Part shown: piece by piece, positions 5,219-13,287 of the stretch
How positions within the stretch are numbered: position 1 is the stretch's first letter
Layout: every line of letters begins with the position of its first letter
NCBI GenBank assembly: GCA_964353355.1
Contig: CAYGVT010000051.1
Location: 1 to 15,175, forward strand
Direction: 5' to 3'
DNA from: CAYGVT01 sp964353355
GTDB taxonomy: Archaea > Thermoplasmatota > DTKX01 > GCA-020343715
Length of the DNA: 15,175 bases
The notes under the pieces: generated by a model
What the model was told of the DNA's origin: nothing
Database searches by the model: none
Seen by the model: only the letters and a program-made list of their open reading frames with translations
Position numbers and translations under genes: made by a program

Positions 5219-8137
5219 CTAGGTCTGCGGCGGGGGGCCCACGCCCTGTGCGGCCTCGTCCTGCGGGGCGAGCGTCGTGACCGGGCCTCCCCCTTGCGCC
5301 CGCCTGCGCACGAGCAGCACAGCGACGAGCGCCGCGACCACGGCGACCACCGCAATGGCGATGTACACCATCGTGTTGCCTCCGGCGGCCCCGCCCTCGA
5401 CCTCGACGGCGATGGACTCGGTCACGGTCGCCCCGCCGTCCGTCACGGTGAGGGTGATGACGTGCCTGCCCGCGTCCAGGCCCCTGACGGTGAGGGTGCG
5501 GCCCGTCCCGAGCACCCTTGAGCCCTCCTTCCACGTGTACTCGAGCGCGTCCCCGTCTTCGTCGGTAGCGGTCGCCTCGAGCTCGAGCGCGCTGCCCTCA
5601 GGGATGCGCGCGCCCTCAGCAGGCCTTGTGATGTTCGCCACCGGCGGGTCGTTGACGTTGGCCACAACGACCTGCAACGAGACCACGAGGGTCCCGCCCT
5701 GGCCGTCGCTGATCGTGACGTTCATGCGATGTGTCCCGACGTCCGCCTGCCTGGGAGTGAAGGAGATGGTCCCGTCGCCGGCGCCGATGTCGAAGAGTCC
5801 GGTGTCGTCGCTCCACGCGAGGGCGTCGCCGTCCGCGTCCATGGCCCCCAGCGTGAAGGTGAACGTGGAATCCTCGGTGGCATCGAGCCTGGTGGGCGTC
5901 TCTCCGACCAGGACGGGCGGGTCGTTGACGTTCCGGATGACCCACGTGACGGTCATCGTGTCACTGAGGCCCTTGGCGTCGCGGACGGTGTAGGTCGCCT
6001 CGTGCTCACCGACCATCGTTGCGTCCGCGGAGAAGTTCACCCACCCGTCCACATCCGCCTGCAGCGCGACCAGTCCCTGGCTGGAGTAGGTCAGGTGCTC
6101 CCGCACGGGGGTGTCGATGCCGGTGTCGGGGTCGGTCGCGATGAGCCTGTGGACCACCTGGTCGCCCTGGTCGAAGGTGAGCGTCCCGGGCTCTACCCAC
6201 CCGGGGGGGTCGTTCACGTTCTCCACGGACACGACCAGCGGCTTCTCGTCCGTCGTGCCGATGGTGTCCTGGACCCTGAGCGTGACGATGAACGACGGGA
6301 CCTCGGCGTTGGTGGGGGTGAACGTGAGGGTGCCCGTAAGCCCATCGACCTCCAGCTCGAGCGTCTCCGCGAACGCCGAGAACAGGAGGTGGTCCCCGAA
6401 CGGCACGTCGGGGTCGTCCGCCCTGATGATGTAGGACATGGTCTCACCCTGCGTGGCGGCAAGCTCGAGGGGCGAGGTGATGCGTGGCGCGTCGTTCGAG
6501 TTCGAAACGACTATAGTGATGAGGCGCGTGTCGCTGAGCCCGTACACGTCGGTGACCGTCACGAGCACCTCGTGGCGGCCTATCTGGCTCGGCATGGGCG
6601 TCCACATGATCTCGCCCGTCGCCGGGTCGATGTCGAAGGCGGGGCTATCATCCGCGAAGGTGAGCCTGTCGTCGGGGAGGTCGACGTCGGTGGCGGCGAC
6701 CATGTAGTAGAACGGCACGCGCTCGTCCGCGTGCAGCTCGCCCAGGGCCTCGAGGGCTGGTCTGTCTGGCACCTGGAGGATGCGCACCTTCAGGTCGACC
6801 GTCGCGCACGCGCCGAACCTGTCCGTGGCCTTGATCTTCACCCAAGCGTCGCCGAAGAAGTCGGGCATAGACCGCACCTCGAGCGTGTCGTTGCCGGATG
6901 CGCCCCTGGCCACTGCCGCGAAGATGACGGCATCGACCTCCAAGAGACCGAACGTGAGCAGGCCCGTGTTGTGGTCGTCAGCGAACGAGGCGTCCAGGTC
7001 GAGCACCTCCGCAGCGGGCGAGTCCTCCTCCAGCTCCACGCGCTCGGGACCCCGCCACTCGGGCGGGAGGTTCACGGGGGGCTCGTACTCTATGCGCAGG
7101 CCCCCCACGCGCAGCCTTCCCGCGGTGGATGCGCCCACCGAGATGTTGAAAGGCAGCGTCAGGTTGCCAGGTTCGACGACGGCGTCGTCTATGGCGGATT
7201 GCACCGCGGCCCTGAGGCCGTGCGCCTCCCCGAGGGCGAGCTCCCCCTTGAGGACGCCGGATGGGAGCTGGACGGCGTGCCCTCCGACGTCCAGCCCGAC
7301 GTCGCTCGGGTACTCGGTGGAGCCCGTCGTGTTCGCGCGGAGCGCGACGTAGTCGCTGTAGAGGTGTCCCACGTCGAAGGCGGGCAGCATGGGCCCCGCC
7401 CACTGCGAGTGGATGCCCACGACGGCGAGGTCGACCGAGCCGTTGGCGGAGTAGTAGTCGGAGGGCATCGCGAAGGTGTGGTTGAGCCACACATCGTCGT
7501 CGGTGTCCGAGCTGTAGGATGCCACCATCTCCCAGTCGAGGCCGACATGGTCGCGGAGCCACAGCTCGCAGTGGTAGTCGTGCGTGGTGTTGAAGGAGCA
7601 AGACGACATGCCCTCCCACATCACGGTGAGCTCCTGCACGCCCGCGAGCGCGGGATTGATGTGGTAGAGCTGGATGGGCCAAGCGTAGGGCGGCCTGCCC
7701 GCGTCGGTGGTCTCCGTCTTCCACGGCGTGTCGTCGCTCTTCGCGACCGCCTGATATTCGATGAGCGCCGGTGCGTTCCACTTGCTGTTGTAGGGGTCGA
7801 CCTTCGGCGGGTAGAGGCCCTGCCCCTCGCTCCACTTCGCCCAGAGGTCCTTGCCCACCTTCGTGTTGGCGAAGTCGATGAGCGTGCTCGGGAGCACCGT
7901 GCCCTCGATGCCCTCGATGGTGAGCGCGGCGCTGACCACCGTCGAGCCCCTCGGCAGCTCCACGGCCAGCGAATCGTTCCAGAGCTGTCCGACGAAGCCG
8001 AAGGTCGCGTTCGTGATGCCGCTGGCGAATGCATCGACGACCAAGGGGCCTCGGCCATCCTCGCCGAGCGAGGGGGCGGGCAGCAGCATGCTGAGCACGA
8101 ACAGGACGATGAGGAGGTTTGCGACCTTTCCGTTCAT
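5219..8137 (-). CDS. Large surface protein with cadherin-like and PKD-like repeats and C-terminal anchor
   Basis: This is a predicted cell-surface adhesin or envelope protein of 972 residues. It begins with a signal peptide (basic MNGK, then a hydrophobic core to about residue 20). An N-terminal beta-rich region of about 330 residues contains several Asn-glycosylation sites and a Cys pair (SSCSF, YHCEL). Five cadherin-like (Cadg/He_PIG type) domains follow at about 355-457, 458-547, 548-644, 645-737 and 738-830, the later ones joined by NVNDPP linkers with Asp-rich calcium-type motifs. A PKD-like domain lies at about 831-918, then one membrane helix at about 920-943 ending in RRR and a short tail. 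ATG 8137 rather than 8221 is chosen because GGGGTGA precedes it and the TATA box lies inside the longer frame. The ligand is unknown. Confidence 0.88.
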   Translation of the reverse strand: MNGKVANLLIVLFVLSMLLPAPSLGEDGRGPLVVDAFASGITNATFGFVGQLWNDSLAVELPRGSTVVSAALTIEGIEGTVLPSTLIDFANTKVGKDLWAKWSEGQGLYPPKVDPYNSKWNAPALIEYQAVAKSDDTPWKTETTDAGRPPYAWPIQLYHINPALAGVQELTVMWEGMSSCSFNTTHDYHCELWLRDHVGLDWEMVASYSSDTDDDVWLNHTFAMPSDYYSANGSVDLAVVGIHSQWAGPMLPAFDVGHLYSDYVALRANTTGSTEYPSDVGLDVGGHAVQLPSGVLKGELALGEAHGLRAAVQSAIDDAVVEPGNLTLPFNISVGASTAGRLRVGGLRIEYEPPVNLPPEWRGPERVELEEDSPAAEVLDLDASFADDHNTGLLTFGLLEVDAVIFAAVARGASGNDTLEVRSMPDFFGDAWVKIKATDRFGACATVDLKVRILQVPDRPALEALGELHADERVPFYYMVAATDVDLPDDRLTFADDSPAFDIDPATGEIMWTPMPSQIGRHEVLVTVTDVYGLSDTRLITIVVSNSNDAPRITSPLELAATQGETMSYIIRADDPDVPFGDHLLFSAFAETLELEVDGLTGTLTFTPTNAEVPSFIVTLRVQDTIGTTDEKPLVVSVENVNDPPGWVEPGTLTFDQGDQVVHRLIATDPDTGIDTPVREHLTYSSQGLVALQADVDGWVNFSADATMVGEHEATYTVRDAKGLSDTMTVTWVIRNVNDPPVLVGETPTRLDATEDSTFTFTLGAMDADGDALAWSDDTGLFDIGAGDGTISFTPRQADVGTHRMNVTISDGQGGTLVVSLQVVVANVNDPPVANITRPAEGARIPEGSALELEATATDEDGDALEYTWKEGSRVLGTGRTLTVRGLDAGRHVITLTVTDGGATVTESIAVEVEGGAAGGNTMVYIAIAVVAVVAALVAVLLVRRRAQGGGPVTTLAPQDEAAQGVGPPPQT

Positions 8138-8180
8138 CAACGTCACCCCGGGGACGCCATCATCTACGACGGCGGTCCGA

Positions 8181-8188
8181 TAAATAAC
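8181..8188 (-). promoter_or_regulatory. TATA box for the cadherin-repeat surface protein
   Basis: The minus strand reads GTTATTTA about 47 bases before the ATG at 8137, implying a leader of about 20 bases that holds the GGGGTGA ribosome site (8143-8149). It lies in the 97-bp gap after the Kelch gene, so the surface gene can be transcribed independently of its disrupted neighbour. Confidence 0.55.
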
Positions 8189-8234
8189 CTTCGGGACGCG
8201 CGGAACGCCAGAGGCGGGCATCTCGGCCGTCCTC

Positions 8235-11200
8235 CTATCGTCTAAGTTCTGATTCCTCCGCGCCCATCTCGGCCTCTGCTGCCTTGTCGAGCAGGGTCCT
8301 CTTCATGACCATGCTGGAGACCTCGTCGCCCCTCGTCACCTGCTCCATGATGGGTCTGCCCCTGAGGGCCCCGAGCTCCTTGTTGAGGTCGGACTTGAGC
8401 TCGGCGAGCATGCCGGTGAGCATCAGCGTCGAGCTGGAGGCGACCAGGAACTCGAGCACGCGCCTCTCCTCGGCCACGCGTACGCAAAGCGCGAGCCTGT
8501 CGTCGCGGCCCTTGACCTTGCCGTAGTACCAAGCCTCGGCCACGTAGGGCTCCTTCTCCGAGAACTCCCGCACGAGGCGCACGTCGTGGTGCTGCATTGC
8601 GGACTTCCCAATCTCGAACGCACCCTCAGGTGTGATGGAGAGAGGGATGAAGAACACCTTGGAGTCGCGCTTGTCGAGCTGCTCGGTGGCCATGCGCCTG
8701 AGCATGGCGGTGTTGATGTTCTCGTCGGTGTGCATGATGGGGCACACGACGGAGGCCATCTTCCTGGGGAGCTTCTGCGTCTCGAGCATGCCACGGGCGT
8801 CCTTGTAGGTCAGCACTCCCTCGACGAAGGACTCTGTGCAGATCTGCGGGTCGAGGTAGAAGGCGATCGTCTTCTTCTCTCGTGGCTCGATGTTGCCAAG
8901 TATGACCTCGTCGCCCTTGACCGGATAGGCGGGCTCGATGTGGTCCAGACGCAGGACCGAGTCCTTGTAGACGAGCTTGAAGGACGCATCGGCGATGAGG
9001 GTGTCCATGCCGTTGCGGACGGCGACCTTGAGGCGGACGAAGCCCTGGTAGAACTCGAGCTCGCCCTTGACGACGACCTCGGTCCTGGCACCCGCCGCGG
9101 CCTCGGGCACGCGGTAGGCACCGAGCTGGGACATGAACTTCCTCGCGCCGGCGAGCGCGGATGTGTCGCCGTCCCACGCGTCGAGCGCGGGCCTGTACTC
9201 GCCCTCGATGTTGGAGATGGCCGCGCGCATCTCGTCGCGGAAGCCCTGGGGCTCCCCGCCCGTGATGACGGCTGCGAGGATGACCCATCGGCCCTTCTGG
9301 AGCATGATCTTGCTCTCGCCGTACTCCATCGCGCCCAGCTCGGCCCCCTCGGCCGCGCCGATGCTGTCCTTGACGAAGTCCTGGACGGCCTTGAGCATGG
9401 AGGTCATGACCTCGACGTCCATATCGGCGCGCAGGCGGCGGGTGCTGTGCTGGATGAGGCGTCCGTCCCCGTACATGAGGAAGACGTCCTCGAGGGCGAA
9501 GCCCGCGGGGGCGGTGGTCATGTCGGCCGTTGCCACAGGGACCGGTGTGGGCTTTGGTGGGGCCGGCGGTTCTGGAGCGGCAACTGGTTCCGGGGGGGCG
9601 GGCGCGGCCTGCGAGGGCCTCGGTGCCTCCGGTGCGGCCGCGGCCATTGCCGAGACGTCGACGGGCGTTGCGGTCGCAACGGGGGCTGGAGGTGCCTCGG
9701 ACGCCTCCGCTCCCGCCTCGGCCTCGACGCTCACCTCGAGGGGCGTTGCGGTCTCAGCCCCCTCGACGCGCTCCCCTATGGGGCCCTCCGCGGGCTCCTC
9801 CCTCCTCCTCCGCATCGCGATGGCGACGACCGCTCCCACGACGACGAGCACGAGCAGCAGGCCGAGCGCCCACCACGGGAACGCTGCCTCCTCGCCGATG
9901 GGCAGCTCCTCCACGGTGAAGTCGACGCCCGTCAGATTCGACCACGAGATGCCGTCGTATGCCCTCACAGAGAGGTGGTGCTCCCCCACTGGCAGGCCCG
10001 TTGGGTCGAGCTGGTAGCTCCAGTCCGTCGTGCCGGTGGCGTTCACCCACAGGCTGTCGTCGACCCTCACCTGGACCAGCTGCACGGGGTACGTGCCCGC
10101 GACGGTCGTTCCCTGGATGGTCGTGGCGGCGCTCATCTTGGTTCCGTTGGCGAGGCTCGTCACAGCGCAGCTGGGCGGTTTCGGCAGCGGTGGGATGGGC
10201 TTTGGTCGGACGTGAACGGAGAAGGTCTGCACGTCGATGCCGCCCTTGCCGTCGTATGCCCTGACGGTGACGGTGAAGTTGCCCTCCCCGGCTGGCGTCC
10301 ATAGCATCTCCCAGGTCGTCACGTTGAGCTCCATGCTGGGTGGTGCGACAACGAGCGCGAGCACGACGGTGTCGCCGTCGGGGTCCGACGCGGTGAGGTT
10401 GTAGGAATAGGTCGACCCGACCATCGCATCGAGGATGGGCGTGGATGTGATGTCCGGGGCACGGTTACCATAAGTGATGTCGACCGTGAAGCGCCAGACC
10501 CCATCTCCCACACCATCGAGAAGCCCATCGGTGGGGAGGACGGCCCACCAGTAGGTCGTGCCGTTGAGGAGGCCGGAGGCGAGGAACGCGGTGAGGTCCG
10601 TGGTGGCCGTCGGGCCCGGCCTCGTGGCTATCGTGAACTCGGTCGGCGAGAGGAAGAGGAGGAATGTGACATCGTCCCCGTCCTCGTCCGAGCCCGTCCA
10701 CCGCAGCTCGATGGAGGTGTTGTTGATGGTGATGCCGTCGGATGGTGAGAGCAGCGATGCCACAGGCGCGTGGTTCACGGGCGGGGCGGGAATGCTGACG
10801 GTGAAGCTCCGGACGGTGGGGACGGACGAGTTGGCCTCGCCGTCGAACGCGACGACGGTCCAGTGGTAGGTGCCATTGTCGAGGCCAGTGGCGTCGTAGT
10901 GCGTGTCGGAGGTCGTGGCGATGGAAATCGGAAGAGAAGTATTATCGAAGGATGAGCTAGCGAGCAGGATGAAGTACACTAGCGCGTCCCCATCGTCGTC
11001 CGAGCCCTCCCACTCGAGGCGCATGGCGCTCACGTTGGACTCGACGTCGTCAAGGGGAGAGAGGAGCGAGACGACAGGCGGGTGGTTGGGATGGAAGACG
11101 GTGAAGGGCGGGGTGGTGAGTTCGATGCTGAGGGGGATGCTCGCGTTGTCGTCCTTGGCGATGATGCGGATGCGGTACTCCCCGTCGGGGACGGCCATGG

Positions 11201-13202
11201 TGTCCCACGCGAAGGTGCCTGGAGTGGCGGGGATGTCGGTCGCGAGCTGGGTGCTCCCCGTCGCGTTGAGCAGGAGGATGCTGACCGTGAGCGTGTCCCC
11301 GTCGGGGTCCGTCGCGTTCCACGCGATGTCCTTGGTGCCGGTCCAGTTCTCCCCCCCGGCCGGTGAGAGGATGTCAAGGGAGTGGATGAGGTTGTAGTCG
11401 ATGGCCACGCCCTCGAGCAGGGGCGACACGGCCACGTCCGGCGTCGTGAACACGGCGCGGTACTGCAGCCACCGATGGCCGTCATGGCTGGTCCAGGCCC
11501 TCTGGCTCCCCACCGTGTAGGCCGTGCCGACGGTCCCGTCCGGGCCTGCGAATGACGTCGCGGCGAGCCCGGCCTCGCTATCGGCTGACCTCAGCTGCAC
11601 TCGCAGCGTCGAGTTCGCGGAGGCCTCGCCCTCCACATGGATGTCCCCATATGTCGGGACTCCCCCCGTGTCGATGGGCCGCGATGTGAGCTCGCCCGAG
11701 GGGAGGAAGCCCTTGAGGTCGTAGGCCCAGACGTCGTCCTTGCAGATGCGGTTGCTCGAGTTCCAGCCGCTGTATAGGAGGAGCGACCCGTTGGCGCGGT
11801 CGCAGTCCATCACGTGATACGACCTGGCCGTCGGGGTGCGCGCGGGATGGAGCTGCGTCCATTTCTTGGTCTTGAAGCTGAAGCTCCACAAGTCGTCGTA
11901 GTATGTGACGTTCCGGTCCCACCCGCCGTAGAGGAGCACGGTGCCGTCGGTGCCGGTGGAGGCCATCGCGAAGTCGGACCTCCCTGGTGGCCCGCCAGGG
12001 GACGTCACGTTCGTCCAGGTGTTGGTCGTGACGTTGTATGTCCAGGTGTCGGTGAGCAGACTGTACCAGTTCTGATGGGCGCCGCCGAAGAGCAGCATCT
12101 CGCCCGACCACCTGTCGTACGCCATCACGCCGTAGTGCCTCGGGGTCGGCGAGAGCTGGGGCTTGGGGTCGATCCAGGTGTTTTGCGTGTAGTTGTAAAG
12201 CCACGTGTCGTTGGGTGCCCATGTGTCATAGCCGCCACCGAACATCACGGAAACACGGTTAACCTCGTCGTAGGCCATTGCGCTGCCGACACGTTGAAGT
12301 GGTTTGGTGTAAGGCTGCATGTTCGACCAAGTATCAGTCGAGAGGTTGTACGTCCATGTATCGCCCTTGTACCCCTCCAGGGAGAATCCACCATAGAGAA
12401 TGAAGACCCCGTCGGCGCGGTCGTATACGATGTTATGGCTCTCACGGTAGCCGGGTGTCTTGGCCGGGCTCATGAGCTTCCAGGTGCCCTTGGCGATGTC
12501 GTAGGTCCATGTCTCTGAGTACCTCTCGTTGTACCTGCCCCAGCCGCCCAGCATGAGGGCGACCCGATGGTCATTGTCGATGGCAAAGCCCGCACCGGAC
12601 CGCCCGTCCGGCGTGGGGGTGAGCCGCGTCCACGCGTTCCCGCTCAGGTCGTAACAATAAGTCTCGTCGATGTAGCCGTAGCCGGTCAATACCCAGCCCC
12701 CGAACAGGACCGCGGTCCCGTGCGCCCTGTCGAACGCGAGCGAGGGCTCGCTGCGCTCCGTCATTGTCCTCGTGGGGGTCATGTTCGTCCAGGTGTCCGA
12801 GGAGGTGTTGTACGTCCATGTCTCATTGGTGGGTGCGCCCCATCCGATGGGGTTCACCCCCGTGTAGACCAGGCACAGCGCGGCCTTGTTGTCGTAGACC
12901 ATCGAGTTCAGCCAGGTCGCGGATGGGGAGATGGTGGGGGACATCTTCTTCCAGGTGTTGAGGCTGGTGTTGTAGGTCCAGGTCTCCCTGCGCATCCCGC
13001 CCCAGTTGAGCCCACCATAGTAGACCATCACCCCGTTCGCCTCGTCGTAGACCATCGATGGTTTCTCGCCGATGGGCCATGGGTACGGCCGCATCCTGAC
13101 CCACGTGTCGTTGTCCATGTAGTACACGTAAGTCTCGGACCAGTCGGCCCCGTCCATAATGCCATTGAGCACCATCACCCGGTTGGCGCGGTCGTATCCC
13201 AT
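8235..13202 (-). CDS. Kelch-repeat transmembrane protein with novel cytoplasmic module, 5' end removed by IS insertion
   Basis: The 1655-residue frame begins inside a Kelch repeat. About ten repeats of 45-55 residues (pattern P-x-R-x-x-x-MxYD-x(5)-V-x-x-x-x-GG, then TWTYN-x(4)-TW) fill residues 1-495. A beta-sandwich follows at about 497-610, Ig/FN3- and cadherin-like domains with DPDGD motifs at about 611-1096, one membrane helix at 1108-1130 with RRRR after it, and a Pro/Ala/Glu-rich linker. The cytoplasmic part has an alpha-beta domain at about 1232-1346 (EDVFLMYGDGRLIQHSTRRL), an Ig-like sandwich at about 1373-1489, and another alpha-beta domain to about 1607. No signal peptide is present. 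The frame continues without a stop through 13203-13265 as VSSNRWARRYTDPTPTIWGA, still Kelch-like, up to the IS end at 13266. The gene is therefore probably a broken remnant. The function of the intact protein is unknown; sensing or adhesion across the membrane is an inference. Confidence 0.87.
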   Translation of the reverse strand: MGYDRANRVMVLNGIMDGADWSETYVYYMDNDTWVRMRPYPWPIGEKPSMVYDEANGVMVYYGGLNWGGMRRETWTYNTSLNTWKKMSPTISPSATWLNSMVYDNKAALCLVYTGVNPIGWGAPTNETWTYNTSSDTWTNMTPTRTMTERSEPSLAFDRAHGTAVLFGGWVLTGYGYIDETYCYDLSGNAWTRLTPTPDGRSGAGFAIDNDHRVALMLGGWGRYNERYSETWTYDIAKGTWKLMSPAKTPGYRESHNIVYDRADGVFILYGGFSLEGYKGDTWTYNLSTDTWSNMQPYTKPLQRVGSAMAYDEVNRVSVMFGGGYDTWAPNDTWLYNYTQNTWIDPKPQLSPTPRHYGVMAYDRWSGEMLLFGGAHQNWYSLLTDTWTYNVTTNTWTNVTSPGGPPGRSDFAMASTGTDGTVLLYGGWDRNVTYYDDLWSFSFKTKKWTQLHPARTPTARSYHVMDCDRANGSLLLYSGWNSSNRICKDDVWAYDLKGFLPSGELTSRPIDTGGVPTYGDIHVEGEASANSTLRVQLRSADSEAGLAATSFAGPDGTVGTAYTVGSQRAWTSHDGHRWLQYRAVFTTPDVAVSPLLEGVAIDYNLIHSLDILSPAGGENWTGTKDIAWNATDPDGDTLTVSILLLNATGSTQLATDIPATPGTFAWDTMAVPDGEYRIRIIAKDDNASIPLSIELTTPPFTVFHPNHPPVVSLLSPLDDVESNVSAMRLEWEGSDDDGDALVYFILLASSSFDNTSLPISIATTSDTHYDATGLDNGTYHWTVVAFDGEANSSVPTVRSFTVSIPAPPVNHAPVASLLSPSDGITINNTSIELRWTGSDEDGDDVTFLLFLSPTEFTIATRPGPTATTDLTAFLASGLLNGTTYWWAVLPTDGLLDGVGDGVWRFTVDITYGNRAPDITSTPILDAMVGSTYSYNLTASDPDGDTVVLALVVAPPSMELNVTTWEMLWTPAGEGNFTVTVRAYDGKGGIDVQTFSVHVRPKPIPPLPKPPSCAVTSLANGTKMSAATTIQGTTVAGTYPVQLVQVRVDDSLWVNATGTTDWSYQLDPTGLPVGEHHLSVRAYDGISWSNLTGVDFTVEELPIGEEAAFPWWALGLLLVLVVVGAVVAIAMRRRREEPAEGPIGERVEGAETATPLEVSVEAEAGAEASEAPPAPVATATPVDVSAMAAAAPEAPRPSQAAPAPPEPVAAPEPPAPPKPTPVPVATADMTTAPAGFALEDVFLMYGDGRLIQHSTRRLRADMDVEVMTSMLKAVQDFVKDSIGAAEGAELGAMEYGESKIMLQKGRWVILAAVITGGEPQGFRDEMRAAISNIEGEYRPALDAWDGDTSALAGARKFMSQLGAYRVPEAAAGARTEVVVKGELEFYQGFVRLKVAVRNGMDTLIADASFKLVYKDSVLRLDHIEPAYPVKGDEVILGNIEPREKKTIAFYLDPQICTESFVEGVLTYKDARGMLETQKLPRKMASVVCPIMHTDENINTAMLRRMATEQLDKRDSKVFFIPLSITPEGAFEIGKSAMQHHDVRLVREFSEKEPYVAEAWYYGKVKGRDDRLALCVRVAEERRVLEFLVASSSTLMLTGMLAELKSDLNKELGALRGRPIMEQVTRGDEVSSMVMKRTLLDKAAEAEMGAEESELRR

Positions 13203-13265
13203 CGCACCTCCCCATATAGTGGGGGTGGGGTCGGTGTACCGCCGCGCCCACCTGTTGGAGGAAAC

Positions 13266-13287
13266 GTAACAGCTCAGCCTTTGGAGG
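13266..13287 (+). repeat. Left terminal inverted repeat of the IS66 element
   Basis: It begins GTAACAGCTCAGCCTTTGG and pairs with 15154-15175. The transposase stop codon (complement of TCA, 13274-13276) occupies bases 9-11 of the repeat, so the repeat encodes the last residues of the transposase. Confidence 0.9.

Noticed and set aside
3216..5222. 668-codon plus-strand open frame over the flavin reductase and peptidase region
   Set aside because: It is an Arg/Gly/His-rich translation with no domain signature, and it overlaps the M28 peptidase, which has all catalytic residues in another frame. High third-position GC explains the lack of stops.
5729..8245. 838-codon plus-strand open frame antisense to the cadherin-repeat gene
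   Set aside because: It is a Val/Arg/His/Asp-rich mirror of the real gene without any recognisable motif; the minus-strand frame has a signal peptide, domain repeats and an anchor.
8586..10304. 572-codon plus-strand open frame antisense to the Kelch gene
   Set aside because: It is another antisense shadow of GC-rich codons, low in complexity, with no start context or family match.
13203..13265. Promoter or ribosome site (GGGGAGGTG) making ATG 13202 a designed start
   Set aside because: The G-rich sequence is only two bases from the ATG and encodes Kelch residues in frame (TPTIWGAM), so it is better explained as coding sequence of the interrupted gene.
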